Counted from the stretch's first letter, positions 39,234 through 48,542 are shown. The stretch is 64,000 nt of DNA from CBDDIP01 sp965279405 (GCA_965279405.1 OZ257157.1:2046001-2110000), one strand, 5' to 3'. Made by a program: numbers and translations. The notes: generated by a model not told the origin, from the letters alone.

Positions 39234-39935
39234 CTAGCGCGGCGCGCGGAGGATGTGGAGGGCGGAGCGGACCATGGCGCCGACGTCGAACTTGTCGATC
39301 ACGCCGGGGCCGGGCTCGACGGGCGGAAGGAGATCGGGGGACATGGCCACCACAGGAGTGGGCAGGTCGACGCCTTCGAACTCGCGCCACTCGGGCGTGC
39401 TGAACGGCGACGGCTGCGGCGGCGGGACGATGCGCAGGTGGCGCTCGCCGGACGCACGCGACCCGACTTGGGCGCGCGCCGGCGCGTCACGGGTGGCGCC
39501 GCGCCACTCGAGCAACAGCTCCGGGCGCTCGGCCAGCTCACGGGCGAGTTGGAGCACGGCGGCGACGGCGTGCTTGCACGGGTCGTCGAAGTCGGGACAG
39601 GTGCACGACGCGATCAGCTCGTGAGCTTGCGGCGTGAGCCGGCTCACCTGATGACGTTCCAAGCGCGCGCCGAGGTCGGGCGGGGGAGCGACGAGGTCGA
39701 CGGCGATCGTCGCCTGGTACGGCTGCGCCCGGCTGCCGGTGACCGAGGCGCGGAGGATGCCCGGCGAGATCTCCAGCCGGGTGACCGCGTGCTCCAGCAC
39801 GTACGTCTTGCCGCGACGGAAGCGGCTCGGGTCGGCGAGGCCGGCGACCGACACCGACAGCAACGTGCCGGCCAGCTTGCCCACCGGATCGGCTTCGGTC
39901 TGCGGACCGGTCGAGGGGATGATGACGATGCTCAT
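39234..39935 (-). CDS. SWIM zinc-finger protein
   Basis: The 233-residue protein has a central SWIM motif (CTCPDFDDPCKHAVAAVL: CxC..CxH) preceded by a beta-rich region (GKTYVLEHAVTRLEIS) and followed by a Pro-rich tail. SWIM proteins bind DNA or protein and are commonly paired with SNF2 helicases in bacteria, as here: the SNF2 gene ends 14 bp upstream. I chose the ATG at 39935; a GTG at 39962 would overlap the SNF2 end. Confidence 0.88.
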   Translation of the reverse strand: MSIVIIPSTGPQTEADPVGKLAGTLLSVSVAGLADPSRFRRGKTYVLEHAVTRLEISPGILRASVTGSRAQPYQATIAVDLVAPPPDLGARLERHQVSRLTPQAHELIASCTCPDFDDPCKHAVAAVLQLARELAERPELLLEWRGATRDAPARAQVGSRASGERHLRIVPPPQPSPFSTPEWREFEGVDLPTPVVAMSPDLLPPVEPGPGVIDKFDVGAMVRSALHILRAPR

Positions 39936-39948
39936 GCCCGTGTTCGGT

Positions 39949-42900
39949 TCATGACAGCGCACTCCGGTCGAGCACGACCAGGTCGCGCAGCTCGTCGGTG
40001 CTCAGCTCGCTGAGCCACGCCTCGCCGGTGGTGCCGACGACCGCGTCGGCCAGCGCGCGCTTGTCGTTGATCAGCTGGTCGACCTTCTCCTCGATCGTGC
40101 CCTGGCACACGAGCTTGTGCACGAACACGGAGCGCTGCTGGCCGATGCGCCAGGCGCGGTCGGTGGCCTGATCCTCCACGGCCGGGTTCCACCACCGGTC
40201 GTAGTGCACGACGCGCGATGCGGCCGTGAGGTTGAGCCCGGTGCCGCCGGCCTTCAACGAGACGAGCAGCAGCGGCGACGCAGCATCGCCCCCGGACTGG
40301 AAGCTGGTGACCATCTTCTGCCGGCCGAGCTTGGAAACGCCGCCGTGGAGGAACGGCACCTCGAGACCCTGGACGTCGTGGAGGTGGCGTTGCAGCAGCA
40401 GGCCCATCTCGCGGAACTGGGTGAACACCAGCGCTTGCTCGCCGGCATCGAGCAGGTCGGCGACGAGCTCGTCGAAGCGGGCCAGCTTCCCGGACCGACC
40501 GGCGATGCGCGATCCGTCGCCGAGCGCGTGCGCCGGGTGGTTGCAGATCTGCTTGAGCCGCGTGATCGCGGCCAGCACCAAGCCGCGCCGACGCATGCCG
40601 CTCTCCTGCTGCGCATCGACGAGCATCTGCTCGACCACGGCCTGGTACATGCTGGCCTGCTCCTTGGTGAGCGTGGCCCACGCGACCTGCTCGACCTTGT
40701 CGGGCAGGTCGGGCACCAGCGAGCGATCGGCCTTCGTGCGACGCAGCAGGAACGGACTGGTCAACCGCCGCAACGCCACGGCCGCGGCCTCGTCGTGGTT
40801 GCGTTCGATGGCCGACGAGAACTGCGAGCGGAACTGCGGCAGCGTGCCGAGCAGACCGGGCACGGCGAACGACATGATCGACCACAGTTCGCTGAGCCGG
40901 TTCTCCACCGGCGTGCCGGTGAGCGCCAGCCGCTGCCCGGCCTGCAACTTGCGCATCGCCTTGGCCGAGCGGGTGTCGGGGTTCTTGATCGCCTGCGCCT
41001 CGTCGAGCACCACGGTGCTCCAGCGCACCTCGGCGACGTGGTCGATGTCGCGGGTGACCACCTGGTACGTGCTGATCACGATGTCGTTGGCCGCGGCCAT
41101 CGCGGCGAACGACTCGGCGCCGTGGCGTCCGCCGCCGTGGTGGACGACGACGCGAACGAGGGGCACGAAGCGGGCGGCCTCGGCCTCCCAGTTGTGCACC
41201 ACCGAGAGCGGACAGATCACGAGGTGCGGGCCCGGCAGCCCGGCGAGGTGGGCGAGCGTGGTCGGCGTCTTGCCGAGACCCATGTCGTCGGCCAGGCAGC
41301 CGCCGAACCCGGTGCGATGCAGGAACTGCAACCAGCCGAGCCCGCGTCGTTGGTACGGCCGCAACGTGGCCGTGAACCCGGGCGGCGGATCGGCCTCGGT
41401 GAGCGTCGTGTCGGGCAACCCCTGCAGGAGCTCACCCAACCAGCCGTCGGCGTCGAGGCGCGCCCCGTCGGCCGCGGCGACGAGCGCTGCCACCGCGTTG
41501 TCGGTGCCACCCTCCAGCGCCGCGGCGGCGACTGCTTCGGCCTCGAGCTGCGCGGCGAGGCGCAGCAGCTGCAGCGTGCCGAGCTCGCCGTGGTCGGCGC
41601 GGTGCTCGGCCAGGTTGGCCAGCGCGCGACGCGCGTCGCGGCGATCGAGGTGCACCCAACGTCCGCCGACCTCGATCAGTGCCGACCCCGCCTCGGCGGC
41701 GCGCTGGAGCACCACCTCGTCGACGGGCACGTCGTCGATCACGGCATCCCACTGGATGATCGCCTGCGCGCTGAACTTGCCGGGTCGGTCGTCGGCCGGT
41801 TGGGCGACGCCGCGCGACGTCGGCTTCCTGCGCGCCAGGCCCTCCGGCACGACGACCTCGATGCCCACCGTGTCGAGCTCGTCGACCCGCTCGAGCAGCA
41901 GCGCTGCGGCGTCGAGGTCGACGTGACCCTCGCAGGCATCGAGCCACTCGCCGAGGAACGGGGCCAGCTCGTGCAGCTCGTGTTGAGCGATCGTGAAGGT
42001 GTCCTGCAGGCGCGGCACGAACAACGGATCGCGTGCCAGCAGCACTGCCGCCTCGCTGCGTGAGAACACGTCGGTGACCGAGCACCAGCGGCTGCGATCG
42101 TCGACGTCGACGAGCTCCAGGTTCAGCGGCCACACGGACTCGTCGGGATCCGCGTCGTCGTCGACGTCACGCGAGCCCGGCAGCCCGAGCCGCACCCGAG
42201 CGCGCAGCACGGGTTCGCCGCCGGCGCGCTTGCGCACGTCGGTCATCGTCGTGGCCAGACGAGTGAGCGCTTCGTCGAGCTCGGAATCAGCGCGGAACGC
42301 GCCCGAGGGAGCGATCAGCGCGCGCCCGACGAGCCGAACCGCACGCGACGTGGTGCGGCGCGTGTCGGCGACGTCGGCTGCCCAGCCGCGGCTGGCGAGG
42401 CGGCTGCGGGCGATGTGATCGGCGAAGGCGGCAACGACATCGCCGGGCACGAGGTCGCGCTGCGAGGGGTTCGGCGCGGCGACGGCCGGGGGCATCGTGG
42501 CCAGCAGCGAATCGAGCACGCCGATGACGTCGATGGGCAGTGGGCTCCAGGTCGCGAGCCACGAGTTGGTGCCCGTCTGGCGCAGCGTGGGGGTCACCCG
42601 CCCGGCGCGCACGAGCTGGTCGGCGAAGGCGAACATCGCTCCGAACCAGGTGACGGAGGGGCTGAACGTGCTGCCGGCTGGGCCGCTGAACGTGTCCAGC
42701 TCGGCCAACGACGCCGTGCTGCGGGCGTCGAGGCGCTGGCACATCACCGACTGCTGGCCGTCCGGCAGGTGCAGCCGCACGACGCGCATGTTGGCCGCCT
42801 CGGGCGACATCGAGCGGCGAAAGGTGCGCGCGACGGTGTCGTTGAGGTTGCCGCCGTAGACGCTGCGACCCGGTTGCCAGGCGACCACCTCGCCCTCGTG

Positions 42901-42957
42901 CCAGCTCAGTTGCAGGCCGGGCAGCGGCTCGGGGGAAGGCGCTGCGCGGCGGTTCAT
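39949..42957 (-). CDS. SNF2-family DEAD/DEAH-box ATPase
   Basis: The 1002-residue protein has a ~500-residue N-terminal region, then the SNF2 ATPase core: Walker A DDMGLGKTPTTLAHL, VICPLSVVHNW, Walker B VVLDEAQAIKN, LTGTPVENRLSELWS, QALVFTQFREMG, and the end block YDRWWNPAVEDQATDRAWRIGQ with FVHKLVCQGTIEEKVDQL. It is a DNA translocase/remodeller, not a true helicase. With the SWIM gene it forms the widespread bacterial SNF2-SWIM pair of unknown exact role (possibly DNA repair or RNA polymerase recycling). Confidence 0.95.
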   Translation of the reverse strand: MNRRAAPSPEPLPGLQLSWHEGEVVAWQPGRSVYGGNLNDTVARTFRRSMSPEAANMRVVRLHLPDGQQSVMCQRLDARSTASLAELDTFSGPAGSTFSPSVTWFGAMFAFADQLVRAGRVTPTLRQTGTNSWLATWSPLPIDVIGVLDSLLATMPPAVAAPNPSQRDLVPGDVVAAFADHIARSRLASRGWAADVADTRRTTSRAVRLVGRALIAPSGAFRADSELDEALTRLATTMTDVRKRAGGEPVLRARVRLGLPGSRDVDDDADPDESVWPLNLELVDVDDRSRWCSVTDVFSRSEAAVLLARDPLFVPRLQDTFTIAQHELHELAPFLGEWLDACEGHVDLDAAALLLERVDELDTVGIEVVVPEGLARRKPTSRGVAQPADDRPGKFSAQAIIQWDAVIDDVPVDEVVLQRAAEAGSALIEVGGRWVHLDRRDARRALANLAEHRADHGELGTLQLLRLAAQLEAEAVAAAALEGGTDNAVAALVAAADGARLDADGWLGELLQGLPDTTLTEADPPPGFTATLRPYQRRGLGWLQFLHRTGFGGCLADDMGLGKTPTTLAHLAGLPGPHLVICPLSVVHNWEAEAARFVPLVRVVVHHGGGRHGAESFAAMAAANDIVISTYQVVTRDIDHVAEVRWSTVVLDEAQAIKNPDTRSAKAMRKLQAGQRLALTGTPVENRLSELWSIMSFAVPGLLGTLPQFRSQFSSAIERNHDEAAAVALRRLTSPFLLRRTKADRSLVPDLPDKVEQVAWATLTKEQASMYQAVVEQMLVDAQQESGMRRRGLVLAAITRLKQICNHPAHALGDGSRIAGRSGKLARFDELVADLLDAGEQALVFTQFREMGLLLQRHLHDVQGLEVPFLHGGVSKLGRQKMVTSFQSGGDAASPLLLVSLKAGGTGLNLTAASRVVHYDRWWNPAVEDQATDRAWRIGQQRSVFVHKLVCQGTIEEKVDQLINDKRALADAVVGTTGEAWLSELSTDELRDLVVLDRSALS

Positions 42958-42998
42958 CCCTTCGAGTGTACGAAGGGGGTGCGCGCCCGCAGTGGGAG

Positions 42999-43565
42999 CT
43001 ACGCCGTTGCGGCCTCGAGCTGCGCGAACGCGTCGGCGACCGCGGCCTCACCGCGGGTGGCCATCTGCTCGGCGGCGATGACGCGGATGTCGGCGACGCC
43101 GATGAAGCCGAGGATGGCGCGCAGGTAGGTGGTGTTGAAGTCGATCTCGCTGCCGATCGGTGTGCCGCCCGAGGCGGTGACGATCCACGCGCGAGTCGCC
43201 TTGACCAGGCCTTCGGGACCGGCTTCGGAGAAGCGGAACGTGCGCCCGGCGCGCACCACCTGGTCGATCCAGGCCTTCATCGCCGCCGGGATGCCGAAGT
43301 TGTACACGGGAGCGACGAGCACGATCTCGTCGGCCTCGAGCAGCTCGTCGACGAGCGCGTCGGAGATCGCCAGTGCAGCGCGGTCGCCGTCGGCGAACGC
43401 GGCCGCGACCCACGCGCCCGTCACGATCGGAAGGCCCTCGATGGCATGGCGGCGCACGACGACGTCGTCGGGGCCGGCGATGCGAGCGATCAGCTCGTCG
43501 GCGAGGCGGCGGCTCACCGAGCCGGGGTGCTCAGCGCCTGAATCGACGCGCAGGATGGTGCTCAT
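42999..43565 (-). CDS. FMN-dependent NADH-azoreductase-like flavodoxin-fold protein
   Basis: The 188-residue protein has the flavodoxin-like NAD(P)H quinone reductase/AzoR pattern: STILRVDSGAEHPGSVSRRLADELIAR, VYNFGIPAAMKAWIDQVVRAGRTFRFS (FMN/active-site motif), and ATRAWIVTASGG. These enzymes reduce quinones and azo or nitro compounds with NADH as homodimers. It lies alone between the SNF2 gene and the catabolic region, starting 73 bp from the end of the Rieske gene. Confidence 0.88.
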   Translation of the reverse strand: MSTILRVDSGAEHPGSVSRRLADELIARIAGPDDVVVRRHAIEGLPIVTGAWVAAAFADGDRAALAISDALVDELLEADEIVLVAPVYNFGIPAAMKAWIDQVVRAGRTFRFSEAGPEGLVKATRAWIVTASGGTPIGSEIDFNTTYLRAILGFIGVADIRVIAAEQMATRGEAAVADAFAQLEAATA

Positions 43566-43638
43566 GACGTTCTCCCTGTCCCGTGTGGGGCTCACCGGGT
43601 CGGGGGGACCCGTCAGGGTGAACGTAGCGGACTCGCGC

Positions 43639-44688
43639 CTACTCGCCGGCCACTGCTTCGCGGTCGGTGAGCGCGGCGGGCGCCGGGGTGTTCATGTACT
43701 CGATCAGCCGGCGGCGCCACTCGACCGAGCACTTGTCGGCCTGCACGCTGACGAGCGTGGTCTGGTCGAGGGGCATCACGCCGTCGAGGCGCTCGAGCAT
43801 CTTCTTGTCCTCGGCGCCGATGGCGAGATCGAAGCGGATGACCTCTTCGGCCGACACGGAGAAGTCGTCGTTGCGCCAGATGACGAACGTGAAGTAGCTC
43901 GTCACGTCGTCGACCGGCGTCGACAGCATGAGGATGATGTGCTCCAGCCCGTTCTCGTAGCGGATCGTGCTCTTCACGTTGAACGGCAGGTTGAACCCGG
44001 TGCTCATCGAGCGGCTGACCACCTCGCCGGTCTGCCCGCTGGCCAGGTTGCCGAGGTCGCTCGTGTTGTTGGCGTTGACCGTGTAGCTGTAGCCGTACCA
44101 GTGGTGGTCGAGCGGGCGCAGCTCGACCTTCGGCACGATGGTCTCCTGCGCCCGGCCGAACGTGCCGACGTGCACGTACGGGAAGTGGGTGATGTCGCAG
44201 AAGTTGTCGCTCATGCGCGTCGCCGATGTGTTCCACGTCTCGACCGGCGTGTTGATCCGCCTGAACGTCTCGTCGGGCTCCTGGGCGATGTCGGGGATCG
44301 GGCCCCGCGCTTCGCCGAGGCACACCCACACCAAGCCGTAGCGCTCCTCGCACGAGAACGTGCGCAGGTGGGCGCGCGGCGGGGCCGGGACGCCCTCCGC
44401 GCTGGACGGCACGCGCACGCACTTGCCGTCATCGCCGAACGTCCAGCCGTGGTACGGACAGACGAGGCAGCCCTCTTCGAGCACGCCGAGCGACAGCGGC
44501 GCTTCGCGGTGCGGGCACCGGTCCGGCGCAGCGACCACGGCACCGCTCGGCGAGCGCCACACGACGATCTTCGTGCCGAGCAGCTGTGCCCCGACGGGCG
44601 CGCCACCGACGTCGATGGCGCGGGCGACGACGAACCACGAGTCGCGCAGCGCGGTGTTGTTGCAGAGGACCGTGTTGGTTTCAGACAT
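43639..44688 (-). CDS. Rieske non-haem iron oxygenase (catalytic subunit)
   Basis: The 349-residue protein has a Rieske [2Fe-2S] site CPHREAP...CPYHGW (Cys58, His60, Cys77, His80) and the mononuclear iron motif SDNFCDITHFPYVH (His168, His173; Asp161/Asn162 bridge). The C-terminal substrate pocket domain is of the single-subunit type used for O- or N-demethylation and ring hydroxylation. No reductase or ferredoxin gene is adjacent, so the electron donor must come from elsewhere or from the nearby flavin reductase. Divergent from an amidohydrolase across only 19 bp. Confidence 0.92.
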   Translation of the reverse strand: MSETNTVLCNNTALRDSWFVVARAIDVGGAPVGAQLLGTKIVVWRSPSGAVVAAPDRCPHREAPLSLGVLEEGCLVCPYHGWTFGDDGKCVRVPSSAEGVPAPPRAHLRTFSCEERYGLVWVCLGEARGPIPDIAQEPDETFRRINTPVETWNTSATRMSDNFCDITHFPYVHVGTFGRAQETIVPKVELRPLDHHWYGYSYTVNANNTSDLGNLASGQTGEVVSRSMSTGFNLPFNVKSTIRYENGLEHIILMLSTPVDDVTSYFTFVIWRNDDFSVSAEEVIRFDLAIGAEDKKMLERLDGVMPLDQTTLVSVQADKCSVEWRRRLIEYMNTPAPAALTDREAVAGE

Positions 44689-44699
44689 GTTGTGACAAC
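44689..44699. promoter_or_regulatory. Palindrome in the 19-bp divergent gap
   Basis: GTTGTGACAAC is a perfect 11-bp palindrome (arms GTTGT and ACAAC around one G) lying in the 19-bp gap between the divergent Rieske and amidohydrolase starts. TTGT...ACAA arms resemble operators of the FadR-type GntR family. Its place suggests joint control of both genes; the family call is inference. Confidence 0.45.
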
Positions 44700-44707
44700 C
44701 TGACGCG

Positions 44708-46081
44708 ATGACCGGGAACGTGCAGATGCTGATCCGCGGCGGGGATGTGGTGACGATGGACGCCGAGCGCACGGTGGTGCGCAACGGTGCGGTGGCGATC
44801 GATGGCTCGACCATTGTGGAGGTGGGGGACTTCGATGCGTTGCGCGCCGCCCACCCGAACGCGACGGTGATCGGCACGGCCGACTCGCTGGTGACGCCCG
44901 GCTACGTCAACGGGCATCAGCACGTGACGGGCGATCGGTTCGTGCACAGCTGCATCCCCGACGCAATCGACTCGCAGGAGGCGATCTTCGGCTGGGCGGT
45001 GCCGATCCACGGCGGCCACACCGGCGACGACGACGAGCTGTCGGCCACGCTGGCCGCGCTGGAGGCGTTGAGCAACGGCATCACGTTCACCCTCGAGGCC
45101 GGCACCGTTGCCCACCCCGATCGCGTGGCGACGGCACTGGAGCGCATCGGTCTGCGCAGCCGCGTCGGCCAGTGGGGCTGGGACGTCGACGACGCACCGT
45201 TCGCCGCACCGGCTGATGAGGTGCTCGACCGCCAACGTCAGTTCGCCGCCCGGCTCGCCCCGGGCGGTCTCGTCGAGCCGGGCATCTCGCTGGTCGGTCA
45301 CGACCTGATGAGCGACGACCTGGCCGTCGGTGCCAGCGACCTCGCTCGCCAACTGCGCCTCGGCCTGACGTTCCACATCTCCCCGTCGAGCGGCGACTCG
45401 AAGAGCTACCTCGCCCGCACCGGCAAGCGTCCGCTGGTGCACCTCGGTGATCTCGGTGTGCTCGGCGACCACGTCGTGCTGGCCCACGCGGTGCACCTCG
45501 ACGACGACGAGGTCGAGCGCGTCCTCGACACGCGCACGGCGATCGCCTGCTGCCCGTGGGCGTACCTGCGACTGGCGCAGGGCTTCGTCACCGCCGGTCG
45601 TCATGACGAGATCTACCTGCGCGGTGGCCGTGTGGCGATGGGGTGCGACTCGGAGAACGCGGGCGACGCGGTGGACATCCTGCGCGCGGCCACCACGTTC
45701 GTCGGCATCTTCCGCGACCGCGCCGTCGACGCCTACTCGTTGACCGCGCACGACGCGCTGGCGTTGGCCACCATCCGCGGCGCCGAAGCGGTCGGCAAGG
45801 GCGACGTCATCGGCTCGCTCGAACCGGGCAAGCACGCGGACGTCGTGGTGCACGAACGGCGCGGCGCGCAGTTCCTGCCGCTCAGCCCGGAGCCGGTGCT
45901 GCAACTGATGTGGGCCAGTGACGGACGGAGCGTCAACGACGTCATCGTCGGCGGCCGCGAGGTGATCCGTGATCGTCGCTGCGTCACCGTGGACATCGAC
46001 GCGCTTCGCGCTGAGGCGGCGGCTCGGCGGGACCACTTCATGCAGGGTCGGGGTGCCGGTCAGGGCCCAACGCATGCGTGA
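44708..46081 (+). CDS. Amidohydrolase (TrzA/AtzA-type metal-dependent hydrolase)
   Basis: The 457-residue enzyme has a small beta domain (LIRGGDVVTMDAERTVVRNGAVAI), the metal motif VTPGYVNGHQHV (HxH), LTFHIS, LAHAVHL and the Asp in GCDSEN. It fits the deaminase/chlorohydrolase branch that removes amino, chloro or amide groups from N-heterocycles such as purines or triazines. It is similar in outline to the second amidohydrolase at 52766-54169 (shared LEAGT and RVG.WGWD blocks). A GTTGT/ACAAC palindrome lies just upstream. Confidence 0.88.
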   Translation: MTGNVQMLIRGGDVVTMDAERTVVRNGAVAIDGSTIVEVGDFDALRAAHPNATVIGTADSLVTPGYVNGHQHVTGDRFVHSCIPDAIDSQEAIFGWAVPIHGGHTGDDDELSATLAALEALSNGITFTLEAGTVAHPDRVATALERIGLRSRVGQWGWDVDDAPFAAPADEVLDRQRQFAARLAPGGLVEPGISLVGHDLMSDDLAVGASDLARQLRLGLTFHISPSSGDSKSYLARTGKRPLVHLGDLGVLGDHVVLAHAVHLDDDEVERVLDTRTAIACCPWAYLRLAQGFVTAGRHDEIYLRGGRVAMGCDSENAGDAVDILRAATTFVGIFRDRAVDAYSLTAHDALALATIRGAEAVGKGDVIGSLEPGKHADVVVHERRGAQFLPLSPEPVLQLMWASDGRSVNDVIVGGREVIRDRRCVTVDIDALRAEAAARRDHFMQGRGAGQGPTHA

Positions 46082-46096
46082 ACACTAGCCGACTTT

Positions 46097-46128
46097 TGGT
46101 CAGACCATCAGTCCATGTTTGCTAGGAT
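46097..46128 (+). promoter_or_regulatory. Operator-like motif and promoter of the VOC operon
   Basis: TGGTCAGACCATCAGTCCA (46097-46115) contains the palindrome TGGTC-A-GACCA. CAGACC (46101-46106) and TAGGAT (46123-46128), 16 bp apart, fit a promoter whose start would be at or beside the ATG 46135, i.e. leaderless. The same 19-bp motif with W changes, and the same -35/-10 spacing, is found before the flavin reductase operon (57001-57040). Confidence 0.6.
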
Positions 46129-46134
46129 CGCGCC

Positions 46135-46626
46135 ATGGCTCAACCCAACACGCTGATCTTCGTCGACTTCCCGTCCGACGACACCGTTGCCGCCTCCGAC
46201 TTCTACGCCAAGGTCTTCGGATGGACCCTCGAGGGCCGCCCGACCGGTGTCTTCCACCGCGCCGTGCCGGGCGGGTACTTCCCGTTGGACGACGGTTCGG
46301 ACTCGCCGGTCGGCAACCTGCACCTCGGCATCTACGACGCCGGCAACGCCCGCCCGCACCCGGATCCCGCCGGTGTCGAACCGCGGCAGGTGAGCCGCGA
46401 CGGACGTGGACTTCGGGTGTGGATCCTCGTCAGCGACGACGACAACGAAGACGCGATCCTCGATCGGGCGATCGCCAACGGAGCCACCGAGCTGTGGCGC
46501 CATCACTACTGGGCCGAGTTCAACGGCTTCAACGGTGCCTTCCGCGATCCGTGGGGCACCGAGGTGATCTTGTGGACCAAGGGCGGCGACGACCCGAAGA
46601 TCCCGGAGGGCTGGACCAATGAGTGA
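46135..46626 (+). CDS. VOC-family (glyoxalase-like) protein 1
   Basis: The 163-residue protein has the paired beta-alpha-beta-beta-beta modules of the vicinal oxygen chelate fold: IFVDFPSDDTVAASDFYAKVFGWTLEG, HLGIYDAG, and AFRDPWGTEVILW near the end. Some His/Glu metal ligands are plausible but not certain. It could be a ring-cleaving or isomerising enzyme. First gene of a leaderless, 4-gene operon; it overlaps the next VOC gene by 8 bp. Confidence 0.85.
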   Translation: MAQPNTLIFVDFPSDDTVAASDFYAKVFGWTLEGRPTGVFHRAVPGGYFPLDDGSDSPVGNLHLGIYDAGNARPHPDPAGVEPRQVSRDGRGLRVWILVSDDDNEDAILDRAIANGATELWRHHYWAEFNGFNGAFRDPWGTEVILWTKGGDDPKIPEGWTNE

Positions 46627-47161
46627 CACGACGAGCGACCCGTCACCCGCGCTGTACGCGAACACGGCGCCCGGCGCCGATCACGTCGCCAAGGACGACC
46701 GGCTGCGGCCGAAGGGCGTGCGTTGGACGCACATCGCCCTGCCGTGCGTCGACATCGACAAGACCATCGCGTGGTACGAGAAGTACACACCGCTGCGCCT
46801 GCTCGACCGGCGCGAGGACGAGATGGGCTATGGCGCCTGGCTGGGTCATCCCGACCAGGGCGACAAGCCGTTCATCCTCGTGCTCGTCAGCTTCTTCCGC
46901 GACCAGGAGAAGGGCGCGCAGATGCCGATCATGGCGCCGTTCGCGCACATCGGCCTGGAGATGCCGTCGAAGGAAGCCGTCGATGAGATCGCTGCGATCG
47001 GCAAGGCCGACGGTTGCCTCAACTGGGAACCGCAGTGGATGCCCGACCCGATCGGCTACATCTGCGCGCTCACCGACCCCGACGGGAACATGATCGAGTT
47101 CTCCTTCGACCAGGGCGTGTACGAGAAGGCCCAAGAGGTCTGGGGCAGCGAGGGCTCGTGA
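46619..47161 (+). CDS. VOC-family (glyoxalase/dioxygenase-like) protein 2
   Basis: The 180-residue protein has VRWTHIALPCVDIDKTIAWYEKYTPLRLLDRR, FAHIGLEMPSKEAVDEIAAI and ICALTDPDGNMIEFSFDQG, with His and Glu at the usual VOC metal positions (THIAL, AHIGLE, EFS). This supports a metal-dependent lyase, isomerase or dioxygenase. It pairs with the preceding VOC gene and overlaps the SnoaL-like gene by GTGA (47158-47161). Confidence 0.87.
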   Translation: MSDTTSDPSPALYANTAPGADHVAKDDRLRPKGVRWTHIALPCVDIDKTIAWYEKYTPLRLLDRREDEMGYGAWLGHPDQGDKPFILVLVSFFRDQEKGAQMPIMAPFAHIGLEMPSKEAVDEIAAIGKADGCLNWEPQWMPDPIGYICALTDPDGNMIEFSFDQGVYEKAQEVWGSEGS

Positions 47162-47535
47162 AGCCCGCTGAGGTTGCGGCGACGTACCTCGCCGCGTTCG
47201 GCACCGGTGACCCCGACGCGGTGACGTCGATGGTCACCGACGACTTCGTCAACGAGCACACCTCGGCGATGGGCAGCGGATGCGAAGGCAAGGAGGAGTA
47301 CGCCCGGCGCGTGCCCAACTTCCTGAAGAACATGCCGCAGCTGCGTTACGACGTGGAGGAGATCGTTGCCGAGGGTGACCGCGTCTTCGCCGCGTACACC
47401 TTGCACACGCACGTCAACAACCGCGACGTCGCGGTCCGTGGCGTGATGCGCTTCCGCATCGAGGGCGATCTCGTCGCCCACCGAACCGACTACTGGGACA
47501 GCATGATCTTCAAGCAGCAAGCAGGTCTCGAATGA
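47158..47535 (+). CDS. SnoaL-like/NTF2-like protein
   Basis: The 125-residue cone-fold protein has AATYLAAFGTGDPDAVTSMVTDDFVNEH, and a beta sheet with RYDVEEIVAEGDRVFAAYTLHTH and FRIEGDLVAHRTDYWDS. Family members are small hydrolases, isomerases or ligand carriers. GTG start overlaps the VOC stop; its own stop overlaps the aldo/keto reductase (47532-47535). Confidence 0.85.
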   Translation: MKPAEVAATYLAAFGTGDPDAVTSMVTDDFVNEHTSAMGSGCEGKEEYARRVPNFLKNMPQLRYDVEEIVAEGDRVFAAYTLHTHVNNRDVAVRGVMRFRIEGDLVAHRTDYWDSMIFKQQAGLE

Positions 47536-48518
47536 GCGCCGGAAACGCAACGCTCGGCAGCAGCGGCATCGAGGTCAGCCGGCTCGCGCTGGGCACGATG
47601 ATGTTCGGCGCGTGGGGCAACCCCGATCGCGACCAGTGCGTCGAGATGGTCGACATCGCGCTCGATCACGGCATCACGCTGTTCGACACGGCGGACATGT
47701 ACGACTTCGGCGTCAGCGAGGAGATCCTCGGCGCGGCGCTCGCAGGGCGTCGCGAGGGAATCGTGCTGGCGACCAAGCTCGGCAACCCGATGGACGACGA
47801 TCCCGCACATCGCGGCCTGTCACCGCGGTGGGTGCGCCAGGCGTGCGAGGACAGCCTGCGCCGCCTCGGCGTGGACGTCATCGACCTGTACCAGATGCAC
47901 CGGCCCGACCCCTCGACGCCCATCGCCGACACGCTCGGCGCGCTGCAGGAGCTGATCGATGCCGGCAAGGTTCGGGCCATCGGGACGAGCACGTTCACGC
48001 CGGCACAGTTGGCCGAGGCGCATGCCGCCGGTCTGCTGCCGGGCAACGCGCAGTCGACGGCCGAGCAGCCGCCGTACTCGATCCTCACCCGCGCGATCGA
48101 GAACGAGGTGCTGCCGTTCTGCGCAGCCAACGACATCGGTGTGCTCGTGTGGGCGCCGCTCAACGGCGGTTGGCTCACCGGCAAGTACCAGGCCGAGTCG
48201 CTGGATCCCGCCGGCCGCGCCGCCAAGCAGGGCGAGCACTTCGACCACAAGGACGAGGCGATGCGCGCCCGCAAGCGCGACCTCGTCGCCCGCTTGATCG
48301 CGGTGGCCGATGGCGCCGGGCTGACGATCACGGAGCTGGCCATGGGCTTCATCCTGTCCAACCCTGCCGTCACCTCGCTGCTGCTCGGCCCGCGCACGCC
48401 CGCGCAGCTGCGCGACCTCCTCGGTGCGCAGCACGTCGTGCTCTCGCCGGACGTGCTTGCCGCCATCGACGCCATCGTCGAACCCGGCCTGACCGTCAAC
48501 CCCTACGACAACGGCTGA
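47532..48518 (+). CDS. Aldo/keto reductase
   Basis: The 328-residue TIM-barrel NADPH oxidoreductase shows the tetrad segments FDTADMYDFG (Asp52, Tyr57), VLATKLGNP (Lys) and DLYQMHRPDP (His), plus the NADP-binding end (SLLLGPRTPAQL). It reduces aldehydes or ketones, likely an intermediate of the same pathway. Last gene of the VOC operon, followed by hairpin repeats. Confidence 0.93.
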   Translation: MSAGNATLGSSGIEVSRLALGTMMFGAWGNPDRDQCVEMVDIALDHGITLFDTADMYDFGVSEEILGAALAGRREGIVLATKLGNPMDDDPAHRGLSPRWVRQACEDSLRRLGVDVIDLYQMHRPDPSTPIADTLGALQELIDAGKVRAIGTSTFTPAQLAEAHAAGLLPGNAQSTAEQPPYSILTRAIENEVLPFCAANDIGVLVWAPLNGGWLTGKYQAESLDPAGRAAKQGEHFDHKDEAMRARKRDLVARLIAVADGAGLTITELAMGFILSNPAVTSLLLGPRTPAQLRDLLGAQHVVLSPDVLAAIDAIVEPGLTVNPYDNG

Positions 48519-48542
48519 AACTCCGCGCTCGATCGGGCGAGT

